Below are positions 1 to 8,578 of a DNA stretch of 64,000 nt, in pieces. The number at the start of each line of letters is the position of its first letter. Position 1 is the first letter of the stretch. The stretch covers positions 124,001-188,000 of the forward strand of contig NZ_JALDYX010000006.1 in the NCBI RefSeq assembly GCF_024267675.1, in the 5' to 3' direction. The stretch comes from Marinobacterium sedimentorum. GTDB lineage: Bacteria > Pseudomonadota > Gammaproteobacteria > Pseudomonadales > Balneatricaceae. Made by a program: the position numbers and the translations under genes. The notes under the pieces are model-generated. The model was not told where the DNA came from, searched no databases, and was given only the letters and a program-made list of their open reading frames with translations.

Positions 1-795
1 CGCCGCCCGCCCGGTCGCGAAGCCTTCCCCGGCGACATCTTCTATATCCATTCGCGATTGCTCGAACGTTCGACACGGCTGCGGCCGGAATGTGGTGGCG
101 GCTCGCTCACCGCGCTGCCGATCATCGAAACCGAAGCGCAAAATATCTCCGCCTATATTCCCACCAATCTGATCTCCATTACCGATGGCCAGATCTACCT
201 GTCGCCGTCGCTGTTTGAGCTGGGGATGCTGCCGGCGGTCGATGTCGGCAAATCCGTTTCCCGCGTCGGCGGCAAGGCGCAACGGGCGGCGTACCGGGCC
301 GTGGCCGGGGATCTCAAACTCGCCTATGCCCAGTTCGAGGAACTGGAAACCTTTGCCCGTTTCGGCGCCCGCCTGGACGAAGACACCCGCAAGGTAATCG
401 AGCATGGCAGGCGTATCCGCGCCAGCCTCAAGCAGGCCGAATTCTCGCCCGTGCCCATGACCGCGCAGATCACCGTGCTGCTGGCGCTGGTCGAGGGCCT
501 GTTCGACGCGGTGCCGCTGGAACGGATGGCAGAGGCGGAGTCTGCGGTGAGCACGGCAGGCAGCGAGATGGCGGACGAGGTCGGCGCGCGACTGGACAGC
601 GCCGACAGCCTCAGCGATGCCGATCGCGCCAGCCTCCTCGCGCAAGCCCGCGCCGCCCTCGAGGCCCTAGCGCCTGAACCCGAGCCAACGCAGTCCGAGC
701 CCCTTGACGCCGAGTCGCTGAAACCGGAGCCCGTGAATCCAGAGCCCCCGCAACCCAAGCCCCCACAACCCGAGCCGACCGGAGAGGGGGCGTGA
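1..795 (+). CDS. atpA: N-type F-ATPase alpha subunit, C-terminal part (5' truncated by window edge)
   Basis: The frame is open from base 1. It encodes the C-terminal half of an F1 alpha subunit, which forms the alpha3beta3 catalytic hexamer with beta. Visible family motifs are [15 protein letters not shown] and the [14 protein letters not shown] segment, followed by [10 protein letters not shown]. The usual alpha C-terminal helical domain is followed by an Ala/Glu-rich segment and a tail of about 35 residues dominated by Pro and Glu (repeated PEP/PQP). Such extensions are unusual for housekeeping alpha but compatible with the alternative N-ATPase family. The gamma gene overlaps its stop by 4 bp, and gamma being last in the operon, with no delta gene, fits the N-ATPase order. 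The N-terminal catalytic part lies outside the window. Confidence 0.9.
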   Translation, partial: RRPPGREAFPGDIFYIHSRLLERSTRLRPECGGGSLTALPIIETEAQNISAYIPTNLISITDGQIYLSPSLFELGMLPAVDVGKSVSRVGGKAQRAAYRAVAGDLKLAYAQFEELETFARFGARLDEDTRKVIEHGRRIRASLKQAEFSPVPMTAQITVLLALVEGLFDAVPLERMAEAESAVSTAGSEMADEVGARLDSADSLSDADRASLLAQARAALEALAPEPEPTQSEPLDAESLKPEPVNPEPPQPKPPQPEPTGEGA

Positions 796-1679
796 GCAAT
801 ACCACTGAGAGCCTGCGCCGCAAGATCGATAGCGCCACTGATCTGCAGTCCGTGGTCCGCACCATGAAGGCACTGGCGGCCTCGAGTATCAGCCAGTACG
901 AGCAGGCAGTGAGTGCGCTGGGGGAGTACGCCCGCAGCGTGGAGCTGGGATTGAGCGTCTGCTTTCGCGGCGCCGATACCCTGGTAGCGATGACCACCGA
1001 AGCGGGCAATACCCAGGAGCGCGCCCTGGGGGCCGTGGTCTTTGGCTCCGACCAGGGGCTGGTGGGGAAATTCAACGATGTCGTCACCGATTATGCCCGC
1101 CAGACGCTGGCAGCCCAGCCAGTTCCACCCCTGATCTGGGCGGTCGGCGAGCGCGTGCATGCACGCCTGGAGGATGCGGGCCTGCCGCTGGCCGGCGACT
1201 TCAGCGTGCCGAACTCGGTCAAGGCGATCACCCGGCTGGTCGGGCAGATTCTGGTCGAGAGCGAGGCGCGGCTGAGCCAGGGCGAGATCAGCGGACTCTG
1301 TTTGTTCTATAACCGCCCCACCTCCGGCGCGGTCTACGCGCCTGTGAGTCAGCGGCTGTTACCGCTGGATGCCGACTGGTGCCGCCAGTTGGCCGAGCGG
1401 CCCTGGCCGACGGGCAACCTGCCCGAGGCGATAGGCGCGGGAACGACAACGCTGCAGGCGCTGATCCGGGAATATCTGTTCGTTTCGCTGTTCCGGGCCT
1501 GCGCCGAATCCCTGGCCAGCGAGAACGCGAGCCGGCTGGCGGCGATGCAGCGTGCCGACACCAACATCGGCGAACTGCTGGACGAGCTCCACCTGACCTT
1601 CCACCGCGTGCGTCAGGGCGGCATTGACGAGGAGCTGTTCGATGTCATCTCCGGCTTCGAAGCGCTGCCCAAGCGCTAG
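792..1679 (+). CDS. atpG: N-type F-ATPase gamma subunit
   Basis: This is a 295-aa F1 gamma subunit, the rotating central stalk that couples ion flow through the c-ring to ATP turnover. The N-terminal [20 protein letters not shown] helix and the C-terminal [16 protein letters not shown] helix are the two gamma signature regions that form the coiled coil inside the hexamer. It starts with GTG inside the alpha stop (GTGA overlap), implying translational coupling. It is the last gene of the operon. The next genes are unrelated and are separated by a 113-bp gap. Family assignment as N-ATPase rests on divergence of the sequence and on the gene order. Confidence 0.92.
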   Translation: MSNTTESLRRKIDSATDLQSVVRTMKALAASSISQYEQAVSALGEYARSVELGLSVCFRGADTLVAMTTEAGNTQERALGAVVFGSDQGLVGKFNDVVTDYARQTLAAQPVPPLIWAVGERVHARLEDAGLPLAGDFSVPNSVKAITRLVGQILVESEARLSQGEISGLCLFYNRPTSGAVYAPVSQRLLPLDADWCRQLAERPWPTGNLPEAIGAGTTTLQALIREYLFVSLFRACAESLASENASRLAAMQRADTNIGELLDELHLTFHRVRQGGIDEELFDVISGFEALPKR

Positions 1680-1687
1680 CAGGCGTA

Positions 1688-1703
1688 TGTACGCCAGCGT
1701 ACA
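1688..1703. promoter_or_regulatory. Dyad TGTACG-N4-CGTACA (copy 1)
   Basis: TGTACG and CGTACA flank CCAG in the gap between atpG and the SpoIIAA-like gene, about 90 bp before its start. Near-identical dyads occur at 6501-6516 and 30040-30055, also upstream of CsbD-type stress genes, so it is probably a regulator binding site. The regulator is not identified. Confidence 0.55.
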
Positions 1704-1792
1704 GAGGCATCCACCGGATGGGTGCAAACTGATGCCAAGCGGGTACCCAGGCCGCCACCAAGGTGACCTGACATGAACCCAGGGAGTCCAAA

Positions 1793-2167
1793 ATGTCCAT
1801 ACAACTGCATGAAGAAAACGGCGGCACCATGATTGTCGTTCAGGTTAGCGGCAAGCTGGTAAAGGCCGACTACGAACACTTTGTCCCTGAGTTCGAGCGG
1901 CTCGTTCAGGCGCACGGAAAACTGCGCCTGCTGTTCGACATGGCCGGGTTCCACGGCTGGGAGCTCAGTGCGGCCTGGGAGGACCTGAAATTTGGCGTCA
2001 AACATTTCGACGACATTGAACGACTGGCAATGGTTGGGGAAAAAAAGTGGCAACAGGGTATGGCCAGGTTCTGCAAGCCGTTTACCAAAGCCCAGGTCCG
2101 CTACTTCGATCACAGCGATGCCGCTGAGGCACGCAAATGGCTCGAACAGGCGAACGGTACTGACTGA
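1793..2167 (+). CDS. SpoIIAA-like (STAS-fold) protein
   Basis: This 124-aa cytoplasmic protein resembles the SpoIIAA-like/STAS-related family found widely in proteobacteria. The segments VQVSGKLVKADYEHFVPEFE, LLFDMAGFHGW and the C-terminal AEARKWL are typical of the family. The fold is a small alpha/beta domain, and members are often linked to stress or membrane-associated genes. Their biochemical role is unsettled. It is 13 bp upstream of the phospholipase D gene and probably co-transcribed with it. A conserved dyad (1688-1703) sits in its promoter region. Confidence 0.8.
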   Translation: MSIQLHEENGGTMIVVQVSGKLVKADYEHFVPEFERLVQAHGKLRLLFDMAGFHGWELSAAWEDLKFGVKHFDDIERLAMVGEKKWQQGMARFCKPFTKAQVRYFDHSDAAEARKWLEQANGTD

Positions 2168-2179
2168 AAGGCCGGCAGG

Positions 2180-3421
2180 GTGATCGACATGCCTCAGGGG
2201 GCGCCGCATCGGCGGCGGCGGCATCAAGCGCAAGGGTTGGCGGGTGGGGCCGGCTTCGTTGCCGGCAATCAGCTCACCCTGTTGCAGAACGGCGATGACT
2301 ATTTTCCTGCCATCGAAGCCGCGTTTGACCAGGCCCGGCATGAAATTCAGCTTGAAACCTATATCTACGAAGACGACGCCACCGGGCAGCGGATTGCTGC
2401 GGCACTGGCAAGGGCTGCCCGGCGCGGTGTAATCGTCTGTTTGCTGATCGACGGCTATGGTTCCAGAAACCTGCCACCCGCCAGGATCGAGTGCCTTCGA
2501 TCCGAGGGGGTCAGGGTGCTGGTCTACCGCCCCAGAATATCGCCCTGGACATTTCGGCGTAAGCGCCTGCGCCGCCTGCACCGAAAAATCGTGGTGGTGG
2601 ACCGGCAGATTGCCTTTATCGGCGGGATCAACATTATCAATGATTGTGCCGCCGCCGGCGACCTGGCCCCTCGCCAGGACTACGCCGTCGCCGTGGAGGG
2701 GCCTCTGGTGGAGACGATTCTGCGTTCGACCTCGCGGCTCTGGTCAAGGGTGGCCTGGTTTTCCTTGCGCAAGGACTGGGCCCACCGGATCGATGTGCCG
2801 CGCCCGACCGCCGCAGGGGGAGCCATGAGCGCGGCTTTTTTGACCAGAGACAACGTCCGTCATCGCCGCGAGATCGAGGCCGCCTACCTGCAGGCGATCC
2901 GGCAGGCGCACTCCGAGATCATTCTTGCCCATGCCTACTTTCTGCCAGGGCGCGAATTCCGCCATGCACTGGCTGGCGCGGTACAGCGCGGGGTGCGGGT
3001 GGTTCTGCTGTTGCAGGGAAAAGTGGAATATCGTCTTGAGCATTACGCGGTACGGGCGCTCTATGGCACCCTCCTCAATGCGGGTATCGAGATTTACGAA
3101 TACCACAAGAGCTTTCTCCACGCCAAAGTGGCGGTAATCGATGCCCATTGGGCGACCATAGGGTCTTCGAATATAGACCCCTTCAGTCTGTTGCTTTCGC
3201 TTGAGGCCAATCTGGTTGTCGACGACGAGGTCTTTGGCGGCAACTTTTCCCGGATGCTGAAAGAGACCGTCAGAACCGATGGCTGGCGGATATTGTCGGA
3301 AAGCTGGAAGCAGCAGCCCATCTATTTACGCTTTTTTAGCTGGCTCAGTTACGGACTGCTGCGTTTGATGAGAGGACTCAGCGGTTATACGCGTGAAAAC
3401 GACCGGACCAGGAACGAGTGA
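2180..3421 (+). CDS. clsB: Phospholipase D-family cardiolipin synthase (ClsB-like)
   Basis: The protein has 413 residues and two HKD phospholipase D motifs, H134-x-K136-x4-D141 in RLHRKIVVVD and H314-x-K316-x4-D321 in FLHAKVAVID, each followed by a conserved IGG or GSSN. The family transfers phosphatidyl groups to make cardiolipin at the inner membrane. There are no N-terminal membrane helices, and the length and motif spacing match ClsB rather than ClsA. A basic, hydrophobic C-terminal segment (about 375-400) could anchor it to the membrane. The GTG at 2180 is used as start; an ATG at 2189 is an alternative. It is adjacent to the SpoIIAA-like gene. Confidence 0.88.
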   Translation: MIDMPQGAPHRRRRHQAQGLAGGAGFVAGNQLTLLQNGDDYFPAIEAAFDQARHEIQLETYIYEDDATGQRIAAALARAARRGVIVCLLIDGYGSRNLPPARIECLRSEGVRVLVYRPRISPWTFRRKRLRRLHRKIVVVDRQIAFIGGINIINDCAAAGDLAPRQDYAVAVEGPLVETILRSTSRLWSRVAWFSLRKDWAHRIDVPRPTAAGGAMSAAFLTRDNVRHRREIEAAYLQAIRQAHSEIILAHAYFLPGREFRHALAGAVQRGVRVVLLLQGKVEYRLEHYAVRALYGTLLNAGIEIYEYHKSFLHAKVAVIDAHWATIGSSNIDPFSLLLSLEANLVVDDEVFGGNFSRMLKETVRTDGWRILSESWKQQPIYLRFFSWLSYGLLRLMRGLSGYTRENDRTRNE

Positions 3422-3484
3422 ATGCCTGGCAGCCTCCGGATGCGGTAATAGTCGAGACTCCGGGTGTCCGGAGCAGGAGAAAAC

Positions 3485-5317
3485 ATGATTAAAAAAGCAA
3501 AAACCAAACCCCATAAAGTGCCAGCGCCGGATGAACCGGCAGAAGCTCAAAATACGTTCTGCGGCCCGCATCGCAAACTGCCGCCCGTCAAGGCGCTGGC
3601 CGATGAGGATGTGCCGCTGCTCGACCGGCTGCTGCATGCAACCATGGGGCGGGTCTATGGCCTGTCTCCGGCGGCGTTGGGCCTGACCTATGCCGACTGG
3701 CTGATCCATCTCGCGCTTGCACCTGGAAAGCAGGCTGAATTGGCCGGCAGCGCCACGGACAAGATGGCGCGCCTGGCGGATTTTATGCTGCGGCAGTCCA
3801 ATGGATCGCAGCCCATGGAATGTTGCGCCGAACCGCTGCCGCAGGATCACCGCTTTGTCGACCAGGGCTGGAATGAGTGGCCCTTTAATCTGTACCAGCA
3901 GGCTTTCCTGCAAACCGAGCGGTGGTGGCAGGAGGCCACCAAGGTGCGTGGCATGAGCCAGCACCATGCCGCTGTGCGGCCCTTTATCGCCCGCCAGATT
4001 CTGGATATGTGGTCGCCGCTCAATTTTCCCCTGACCAATCCGCGCATCATGAAAGCCGCCGCGGAGCAGGGCGGGCTTAACTTCGTCCGGGGCGCTCAGA
4101 ATTTGATGGAAGACTGGCAGCGGCTTGTCGCGAAGCAGCCCGCCGCCGGGATGGAAGCCTATGAGGTGGGCGAGAACATTGCCGTGACCAAAGGCAAGGT
4201 GGTTTATCAAAACCGCTTGATTGAGCTGATCCAGTATGCGCCGGCGACCTCCGAGGTGTATGCCGAGCCGTTGCTGATAGTCCCGGCATGGATCATGAAA
4301 TATTACATTCTCGATCTTTCGCCGGAAAACTCGCTGGTCAAATATCTGCTTGAACAGGGGCATAGCGTTTTCATGATTTCATGGAAGAATCCGGGGCCGG
4401 AGGACCGTTATCTCGGCAACAGGGATTATCGTGAGCTCGGTATCATGGATGCCCTCGAGGCGATCAATGCAATAGTGCCGAAGCAGAAAATCCATGCCGT
4501 CGGTTACTGTCTTGGCGGCACGCTGCTGTCCATTGCGGCGGCGGCGATGGCGCGGGACGGCGATGATCGGCTGAAGAGCGTCACGCTCTTCGCGGCCCAG
4601 GTCGACTTCGAGGAAGCCGGAGAGTTGCTGATGTTTATTGACGAAAGCCAGCTTGCATGGCTTGAGGACACCATGTGGGAGAAAGGCTATCTTGACCGTC
4701 AGAAGATGACGGGCACCTTCCAGTTGTTGCGCTCGCGCGATCTGTTTTGGTCGCGCATGATCGAGGACTACCTGCTGGGAGAGCGCACGTCGCCAAACGA
4801 TATGATGGCCTGGAATAGCGACGCGACGCGCATGCCCTTTAAAATGCATAGCGAGTATCTGCGCGAGCTGTTCCTGAATAATGACCTCGCGGAAGGGCAT
4901 TTTCGCGTCGGCGACAGGCCTGTAGCGCTGACCGATATCCGCGTGCCCATCTTTGCGGTCGGCACGCAACGGGACCATGTCGCGCCCTGGCGTTCGGTAT
5001 ACAAAATCAACCTGCTTACCGACACCGATGTGACCTTCCTGCTGACCAGTGGCGGCCATAATGCGGGCATTGTCAGTGAGCCGGGTCACCCGCACCGTAG
5101 CTATCAGGTCGCGACTCTGAACAGCATGGACAAGTTCGTTTCACCCCAGGAGTGGTATGAGCGTACAGCGTCGCTGGAGGGATCCTGGTGGCCGGAATGG
5201 AACGCCTGGCTGAGCAGACAATCGGACGGAAAATCCAAACCGCCTGCAACAGGCGCACCGGGCAAGGGATACCCAGGCCTGCGTGACGCGCCGGGCGACT
5301 ACGTAATGATGAAGTAG
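3485..5317 (+). CDS. phaC: Class I poly(3-hydroxyalkanoate) synthase
   Basis: This 610-aa polymerase joins hydroxyacyl-CoA units into PHA granules in the cytoplasm. It has the N-terminal PhaC_N region, then an alpha/beta hydrolase domain with the lipase-like box GYCLGG (nucleophile C342), D497 in TQRDHVAPW and H525 in SGGHNAG. Length fits single-subunit class I enzymes. The ATG at 3485 is chosen because AGGAGA lies directly upstream; a GTG seven codons earlier is less likely. No phaA, phaB or phasin gene lies nearby, so precursor supply must come from elsewhere. A strong terminator follows. Confidence 0.95.
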   Translation: MIKKAKTKPHKVPAPDEPAEAQNTFCGPHRKLPPVKALADEDVPLLDRLLHATMGRVYGLSPAALGLTYADWLIHLALAPGKQAELAGSATDKMARLADFMLRQSNGSQPMECCAEPLPQDHRFVDQGWNEWPFNLYQQAFLQTERWWQEATKVRGMSQHHAAVRPFIARQILDMWSPLNFPLTNPRIMKAAAEQGGLNFVRGAQNLMEDWQRLVAKQPAAGMEAYEVGENIAVTKGKVVYQNRLIELIQYAPATSEVYAEPLLIVPAWIMKYYILDLSPENSLVKYLLEQGHSVFMISWKNPGPEDRYLGNRDYRELGIMDALEAINAIVPKQKIHAVGYCLGGTLLSIAAAAMARDGDDRLKSVTLFAAQVDFEEAGELLMFIDESQLAWLEDTMWEKGYLDRQKMTGTFQLLRSRDLFWSRMIEDYLLGERTSPNDMMAWNSDATRMPFKMHSEYLRELFLNNDLAEGHFRVGDRPVALTDIRVPIFAVGTQRDHVAPWRSVYKINLLTDTDVTFLLTSGGHNAGIVSEPGHPHRSYQVATLNSMDKFVSPQEWYERTASLEGSWWPEWNAWLSRQSDGKSKPPATGAPGKGYPGLRDAPGDYVMMK

Positions 5318-5330
5318 AAAATCAGGGGCG

Positions 5331-5368
5331 AAAGAGCGGCGTGGCGAAAGTGCCGCGCCGCTCTTTTT
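5331..5368 (+). terminator. Rho-independent terminator of phaC
   Basis: GAGCGGCG (5334-5341) pairs with CGCCGCTC (5356-5363), followed directly by TTTTT. It begins 13 bp past the phaC stop. Confidence 0.9.
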
Positions 5369-5424
5369 CCCCCTGGATAGAGGACACTTTGCAGAGGATG
5401 CGTGATAGAGGAGGTTCCCCGCTA

Positions 5425-5619
5425 TCAGCCGATACGTATGCTGTCCAGCGACCCCAGCACGCCGAAGGCCTGCAGCAGCCATAGCACCACAGCGATGACG
5501 ACGACGATATTGAGGATGTTCTTGATTTTTCGGTCCATGGGTATGTAGGCGTTGACGAGCCAGAGCAGTACGCCAACCACGATCAGGACGATGACCAGAT
5601 TAATAAGAGGCACGTGCAT
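5425..5619 (-). CDS. Small two-helix membrane protein (Thivi_2564 family)
   Basis: This 64-aa protein consists almost entirely of two transmembrane helices (about residues 5-24 and 36-54) joined by the loop YIPMDRKIKNI. The sequence matches the Thivi_2564-type family of small inner-membrane proteins; the function is unknown. It starts with ATG at 5619 after GGAGAAT. It is convergent with phaC and sits beside other envelope-stress type genes (SYLF, CsbD), which suggests a stress-related role. Confidence 0.75.
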   Translation of the reverse strand: MHVPLINLVIVLIVVGVLLWLVNAYIPMDRKIKNILNIVVVIAVVLWLLQAFGVLGSLDSIRIG

Positions 5620-5726
5620 TCTCCTTTAGCATCATTGGGTGTTCGGCAGCGCAAGCGGATTTTCAGCTACGGCGTGATGATTCAGCATCGCTGCCGTTGA
5701 AATGCACTCAGGCTGCCTGCGAATTT

Positions 5727-5751
5727 GGACAGACGCCGGTCGCGTCTGTCC
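5727..5751 (-). terminator. Hairpin downstream of the SYLF gene
   Basis: GGACAGACGC (5727-5736) pairs with GCGTCTGTCC (5742-5751) around a 5-nt loop, starting 10 bp past the SYLF stop on the minus strand. There is no clear T-run, so it may stabilise the transcript end or be a weak terminator. Confidence 0.5.
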
Positions 5752-5760
5752 CCTGCGGGT

Positions 5761-6321
5761 TTAGCGGTTGATGCGGGAAATTTTTGTGCCCTCAATGCTG
5801 ATGCCCGCCATCAATCCCTGCTGGCTGAAAATAAACGCATAGGCGTCATCCTTCAGCGTGGATGTTGACAAGTTTCTGGCCACGCCTTCGTCAACCAGGA
5901 CAACGGTAGGACCGACGCCAAGTTCCCAGCCGTTCGACTCTTCGAGATAGCGGACGGCCTCGTCAGTCATCAGAAAAACGGCATAGCCGTAGGACTGGGC
6001 GCCAATTTGCAGGCCCCAGGACCCGGTAACGGAGCTGTAATAATCGGCGACGGTCGAGCCCTTGAACAAGACGCCTTCGCCATAGCTGCCACCGAATACC
6101 AGGCCGGCCTTTACGATATTTGGAAATACGAGAATTGCCTTGGCCGAATTCGACAGGGTTTGAGCAACAGCTTCGGTCTTATAAAGGGTCTGCAGAGCTT
6201 GCTGCGAATCCCTGTCCAGGTCCTCGGCGGTTGCCGCCCTGGCCTGATTCATCACCCCCATCGCGACCATGGTGACCGTTGCGAATATGAGTGCGAGGAA
6301 GTGGCGTTGTTTGCTGTACAT
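5761..6321 (-). CDS. SYLF/YSC84-type lipid-binding protein, secreted
   Basis: A 186-aa precursor starts with a signal peptide ending near NQARA-ATA. The mature part is a Ysc84/SYLF domain, a family known for phosphoinositide/lipid binding in eukaryotes and of unclear function in bacteria. Recognisable segments are AILVFPNIVKAGLVFGGSYG, SWGLQIGAQSYG and the DAYAFIFSQQGLMAGIS end. The likely location is the periplasm or outer membrane inner leaflet. It is divergent from csbD across a 382-bp gap containing the shared dyad at 6501. Confidence 0.85.
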   Translation of the reverse strand: MYSKQRHFLALIFATVTMVAMGVMNQARAATAEDLDRDSQQALQTLYKTEAVAQTLSNSAKAILVFPNIVKAGLVFGGSYGEGVLFKGSTVADYYSSVTGSWGLQIGAQSYGYAVFLMTDEAVRYLEESNGWELGVGPTVVLVDEGVARNLSTSTLKDDAYAFIFSQQGLMAGISIEGTKISRINR

Positions 6322-6703
6322 GTTAAAACTCCTCCCGGGTTGGGATCTTGTTCATACGCCGGCTGATGGAAGAGCCCATCACACGCCTTCATGTTGCCAC
6401 CGGTCTTTCGCTGCATGGCATCCTGTGCAGTAGCAGCCTGAACCGGTTTGACGGACGTCCGGATGTCACAACAACGCTAATCTTCTGGCGGTTCCCGGTC
6501 TGTACGCCAGCGCACACAGCGTTGCGGGCGGAGCTCGGCGAGGAGTGCGCATTGGCGAGCGCCTGTCCCGGTGGCGACATCAAGGCGCCTCTATGTGCGT
6601 CGCCGCACCGACGGCAATCGGGATTGTGCTTAGGCTTGTATCGCGACAGGGAGAAATCGATTGGCGACTTCTCTCCTGAGGTGCGGAATGGGAGGCGTTC
6701 GAG
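6322..6703. other. Intergenic region between SYLF and csbD
   Basis: No gene is seen. It is the divergent promoter region of the SYLF gene and csbD, with a TGTACG-type dyad at 6501-6516. A short inverted repeat built on GGAGAA/TTCTCT (about 6651-6677) lies shortly before the csbD ribosome-binding site GGGAGG. Confidence 0.5.
6501..6516. promoter_or_regulatory. Dyad TGTACG-N4-CGCACA (copy 2)
   Basis: This is the same 16-bp element as at 1688 and 30040, with one mismatch (CGCACA instead of CGTACA) and the same central CCAG as copy 1. It lies between the divergent SYLF and csbD genes and could serve both. Confidence 0.5.
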
Positions 6704-6907
6704 ATGAACTGGGATATTGTTGAAGGTAACTGGAAGCAGGTTAAGGGCAAGGTGAAAGCACAGTGGGGCAAGCTCACCGATGATCACCTCGATGAGATTG
6801 GCGGCAAGCGTGACGAGCTGGCGGGCAAGATCCAGGAGGCGTACGGCGTATCGAAAGATGAAGCCGAAGCGCAGATCAAGCGGTTTGAAGATCAAACCGG
6901 GGATTAA
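6704..6907 (+). CDS. csbD: CsbD family stress protein
   Basis: This 67-aa hydrophilic protein belongs to the CsbD family, small general-stress proteins of unknown mechanism. It begins with the family hallmark MNW-EGNWKQ-KGKVK-WGKLTDD and continues with GKRDELAGKIQ-AYG. Its strong ribosome-binding site is GGGAGG. Codon use is like its neighbours. A truncated relative is fused into the chimeric ORF at 30115. A TCAGCACC/GGTGCTGA hairpin (6988-7009) downstream may end the transcript. Confidence 0.9.
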   Translation: MNWDIVEGNWKQVKGKVKAQWGKLTDDHLDEIGGKRDELAGKIQEAYGVSKDEAEAQIKRFEDQTGD

Positions 6908-7152
6908 CCGGCATCTGTCACGGGGGGACCGGGCCGCGTATATGGAATGATGTCGATCCCCGCGACCGGAATGGCTGATGCACTCTCTCAGCACCCGCCG
7001 CGGTGCTGAAACGGGGCGACCATGCCGCGCTGACGATGGCCAGGAGGCTGTCCGAGAATGCGGTACCAGCCGACGCTGCATGAATACGGCTTGCGCAGAT
7101 GCCAACATGGTGGCGTTTTTGGTCACACTATTGTCACAACAGGAGATCAATC

Positions 7153-7896
7153 ATGAAAACGCACAAACTTGCCTTGGCTGCCTTGATCGGGTCTATGACC
7201 CTGTCGACCGCAGCAATGGCCGCAGATGCGGCGCCAGAGTCCGAAGCGGGGAAGTCCGCAATGAGTTCGGATGCACGGCAGCAAATGGGGATTGAGAGCA
7301 AGGACAAGCTCGAACAGGCGCTTGGGGTCGGTAAAGACAAGGCCCATTACACTAAGACGCTGGAAGAAATGGGTTTCCAGGTGACCTCGGTCAATGATAG
7401 CGATGAAACGAACCTTGAACTCGAAGTCGTAAAAGCTGATACCACCTACGAAGTCGAAGTGGAGTTCGATGCAGAAACCAAGCTATCGACCTCGGTTGAT
7501 GTCTCCTCCAATGTGTGGGAAACCGATGCCACGGAGCAGGCCAAGGGCGAGAACGTCGCGTCTATGGCCCTGCCGACCGCAGCAATCGCAGCAATCGCCG
7601 CGCAAGATCCCGAAGCGGGGAAAATGGGGATTGAGAGCAAGGACAAGCTCGAACAGGCGCTTGGGGTCGGTAAGGACAAGGCCCACTACACTAAGGCGCT
7701 GGAAGACATGGGTTACAAGGTGACCTCGGTCAATGATAACGATGAGACCAACCTTGAGCTCGAAGTCGTAAAAGATGACACCAGCTACGAAGTCGAAGTG
7801 AAGTTCGATGCAGAAACCAAGCTATCGACCTCGGTTGATGTCTCCTCCAATGTGTGGGAAACCGAAGCCACGGAGAAGGCAAAGGGCGAGAATTGA
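7153..7896 (+). CDS. Secreted protein with two tandem PepSY-like domains
   Basis: A 247-aa precursor with a signal peptide (MKTHKLALAALIG...AAMA-AD). Two nearly identical domains of 90 residues follow (about 45-134 and 158-247), joined by an Ala-rich linker. Each has KDKLEQALGVGKDKAHYTK, G-VTSVND-DETNLELEVVK and a strand ending YEVEV-FDAETK, which resembles PepSY-type domains that inhibit or bind proteases. That assignment is by motif only. The ATG at 7153 is preceded by AGGAG. The periplasmic location fits the neighbouring envelope-stress genes. Confidence 0.7.
   Translation: MKTHKLALAALIGSMTLSTAAMAADAAPESEAGKSAMSSDARQQMGIESKDKLEQALGVGKDKAHYTKTLEEMGFQVTSVNDSDETNLELEVVKADTTYEVEVEFDAETKLSTSVDVSSNVWETDATEQAKGENVASMALPTAAIAAIAAQDPEAGKMGIESKDKLEQALGVGKDKAHYTKALEDMGYKVTSVNDNDETNLELEVVKDDTSYEVEVKFDAETKLSTSVDVSSNVWETEATEKAKGEN
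7285..7893 (+). repeat. Intragenic tandem duplication, 270-bp unit
   Basis: Positions 7285-7554 and 7624-7893 are direct repeats offset by exactly 339 bp (113 codons). Most substitutions are scattered, and long blocks are identical at DNA level. This indicates a fairly recent in-frame domain duplication or ongoing gene conversion. Confidence 0.9.
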
Positions 7897-7953
7897 GCTG
7901 GCCTAATGGTGCCGGACACCTCAGTTAAGAGATAATCTTTGAAACCGAAGTAG

Positions 7954-8190
7954 ATGACGACGAGAAATAAATACACCAAAGAGTGCAAACAGGACGCGGT
8001 CCGACGGGTCACGGAGCAAGGCGATGCGGACTGAGGCGGCCCGGAACCTGGGGATCAATGCCAGCATGCTGGGACGCTGGGTCCGGGAATTCCAGGCGGA
8101 TGAGAACGACTCATTCCGGGGTAATGGCAAGCTGACGCGGGAGCAGGACGAGCTGCGTCGCCTGAGTGACGAGAATCGTCGGCTGAAGCA
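7954..8190 (+). pseudogene. Broken IS3-family orfA (transposase HTH) remnant
   Basis: The first frame reads MTTRNKYTKECKQDAVRRVTEQG and then stops at 8032. Homology continues in another frame (TEAARNLGINASMLGRWVRE, then a leucine-zipper-like DELRRLSDENRRLK). This is the typical IS3 OrfA layout of helix-turn-helix plus coiled coil. A small deletion (probably 2 bp) near 8020 explains the shift. There is no orfB, and homology ends near 8190. It is a dead insertion sequence fragment. Confidence 0.75.
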
Positions 8191-8238
8191 TCACACCTCT
8201 CTACCACACATCTACACTCGTCTCGAGCCGCTCGCAGC

Positions 8239-8259
8239 GGGAGGGCAAGGTGCCCTCCC
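8239..8259 (-). terminator. Hairpin, possible old terminator
   Basis: GGGAGGGCA (8239-8247) and TGCCCTCCC (8251-8259) form a perfect 9-bp stem with a 3-nt loop. On the minus strand it lies just past the stop of the remnant at 8268, without a T-run. Confidence 0.45.
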
Positions 8260-8267
8260 GGCCAGGG

Positions 8268-8346
8268 TCAGCCTTCTTTCATACCCAGACTGAGCCGACG
8301 GCCACTGGCGACCAGATAGCCGAGGTAGGCGGCGCCGATGGCGAGC
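8268..8346 (-). pseudogene. Possible C-terminal tail of a lost membrane protein
   Basis: The minus-strand frame ending at 8268 reads RLAIGAAYLGYLVASG-RRLSLGMKEG-stop. This looks like a last transmembrane helix followed by a basic tail. It is cut off at about 8346, where the LuxR-like fragment begins. The parent family is not recognised. Confidence 0.25.
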
Positions 8347-8350
8347 CGGA

Positions 8351-8464
8351 TACCACCGCGGCAACATCCGCAAGAAGCTTAATCTCAATAACGCGACGGA
8401 ACTGACACGCTATGCCCTCGACAATGGCCTCTTGGGTAACCCGGGCGGCGGCTTCAAGCGATAA
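8351..8464 (+). pseudogene. C-terminal fragment of a LuxR/NarL-type response regulator
   Basis: The frame encodes YHRGNIRKKLNLNNATELTR-YALDNGLL and ends at TAA 8462-8464. That is the recognition-helix end of a LuxR-type DNA-binding domain as found in NarL/UvrY response regulators. The receiver domain and the rest of the HTH are missing, and the sequence upstream belongs to another remnant. Confidence 0.6.
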
Positions 8465-8578
8465 GCTGTGGCGCCCGGCGCGCCCAGACAACGTTCGCGC
8501 AGCAAGGCTAAGGCCGTCCGCGGTTACGAATAGGGTACAACGGGCTTAGAGTGAGTCATCCTGCTGTTGGAGGTCACC

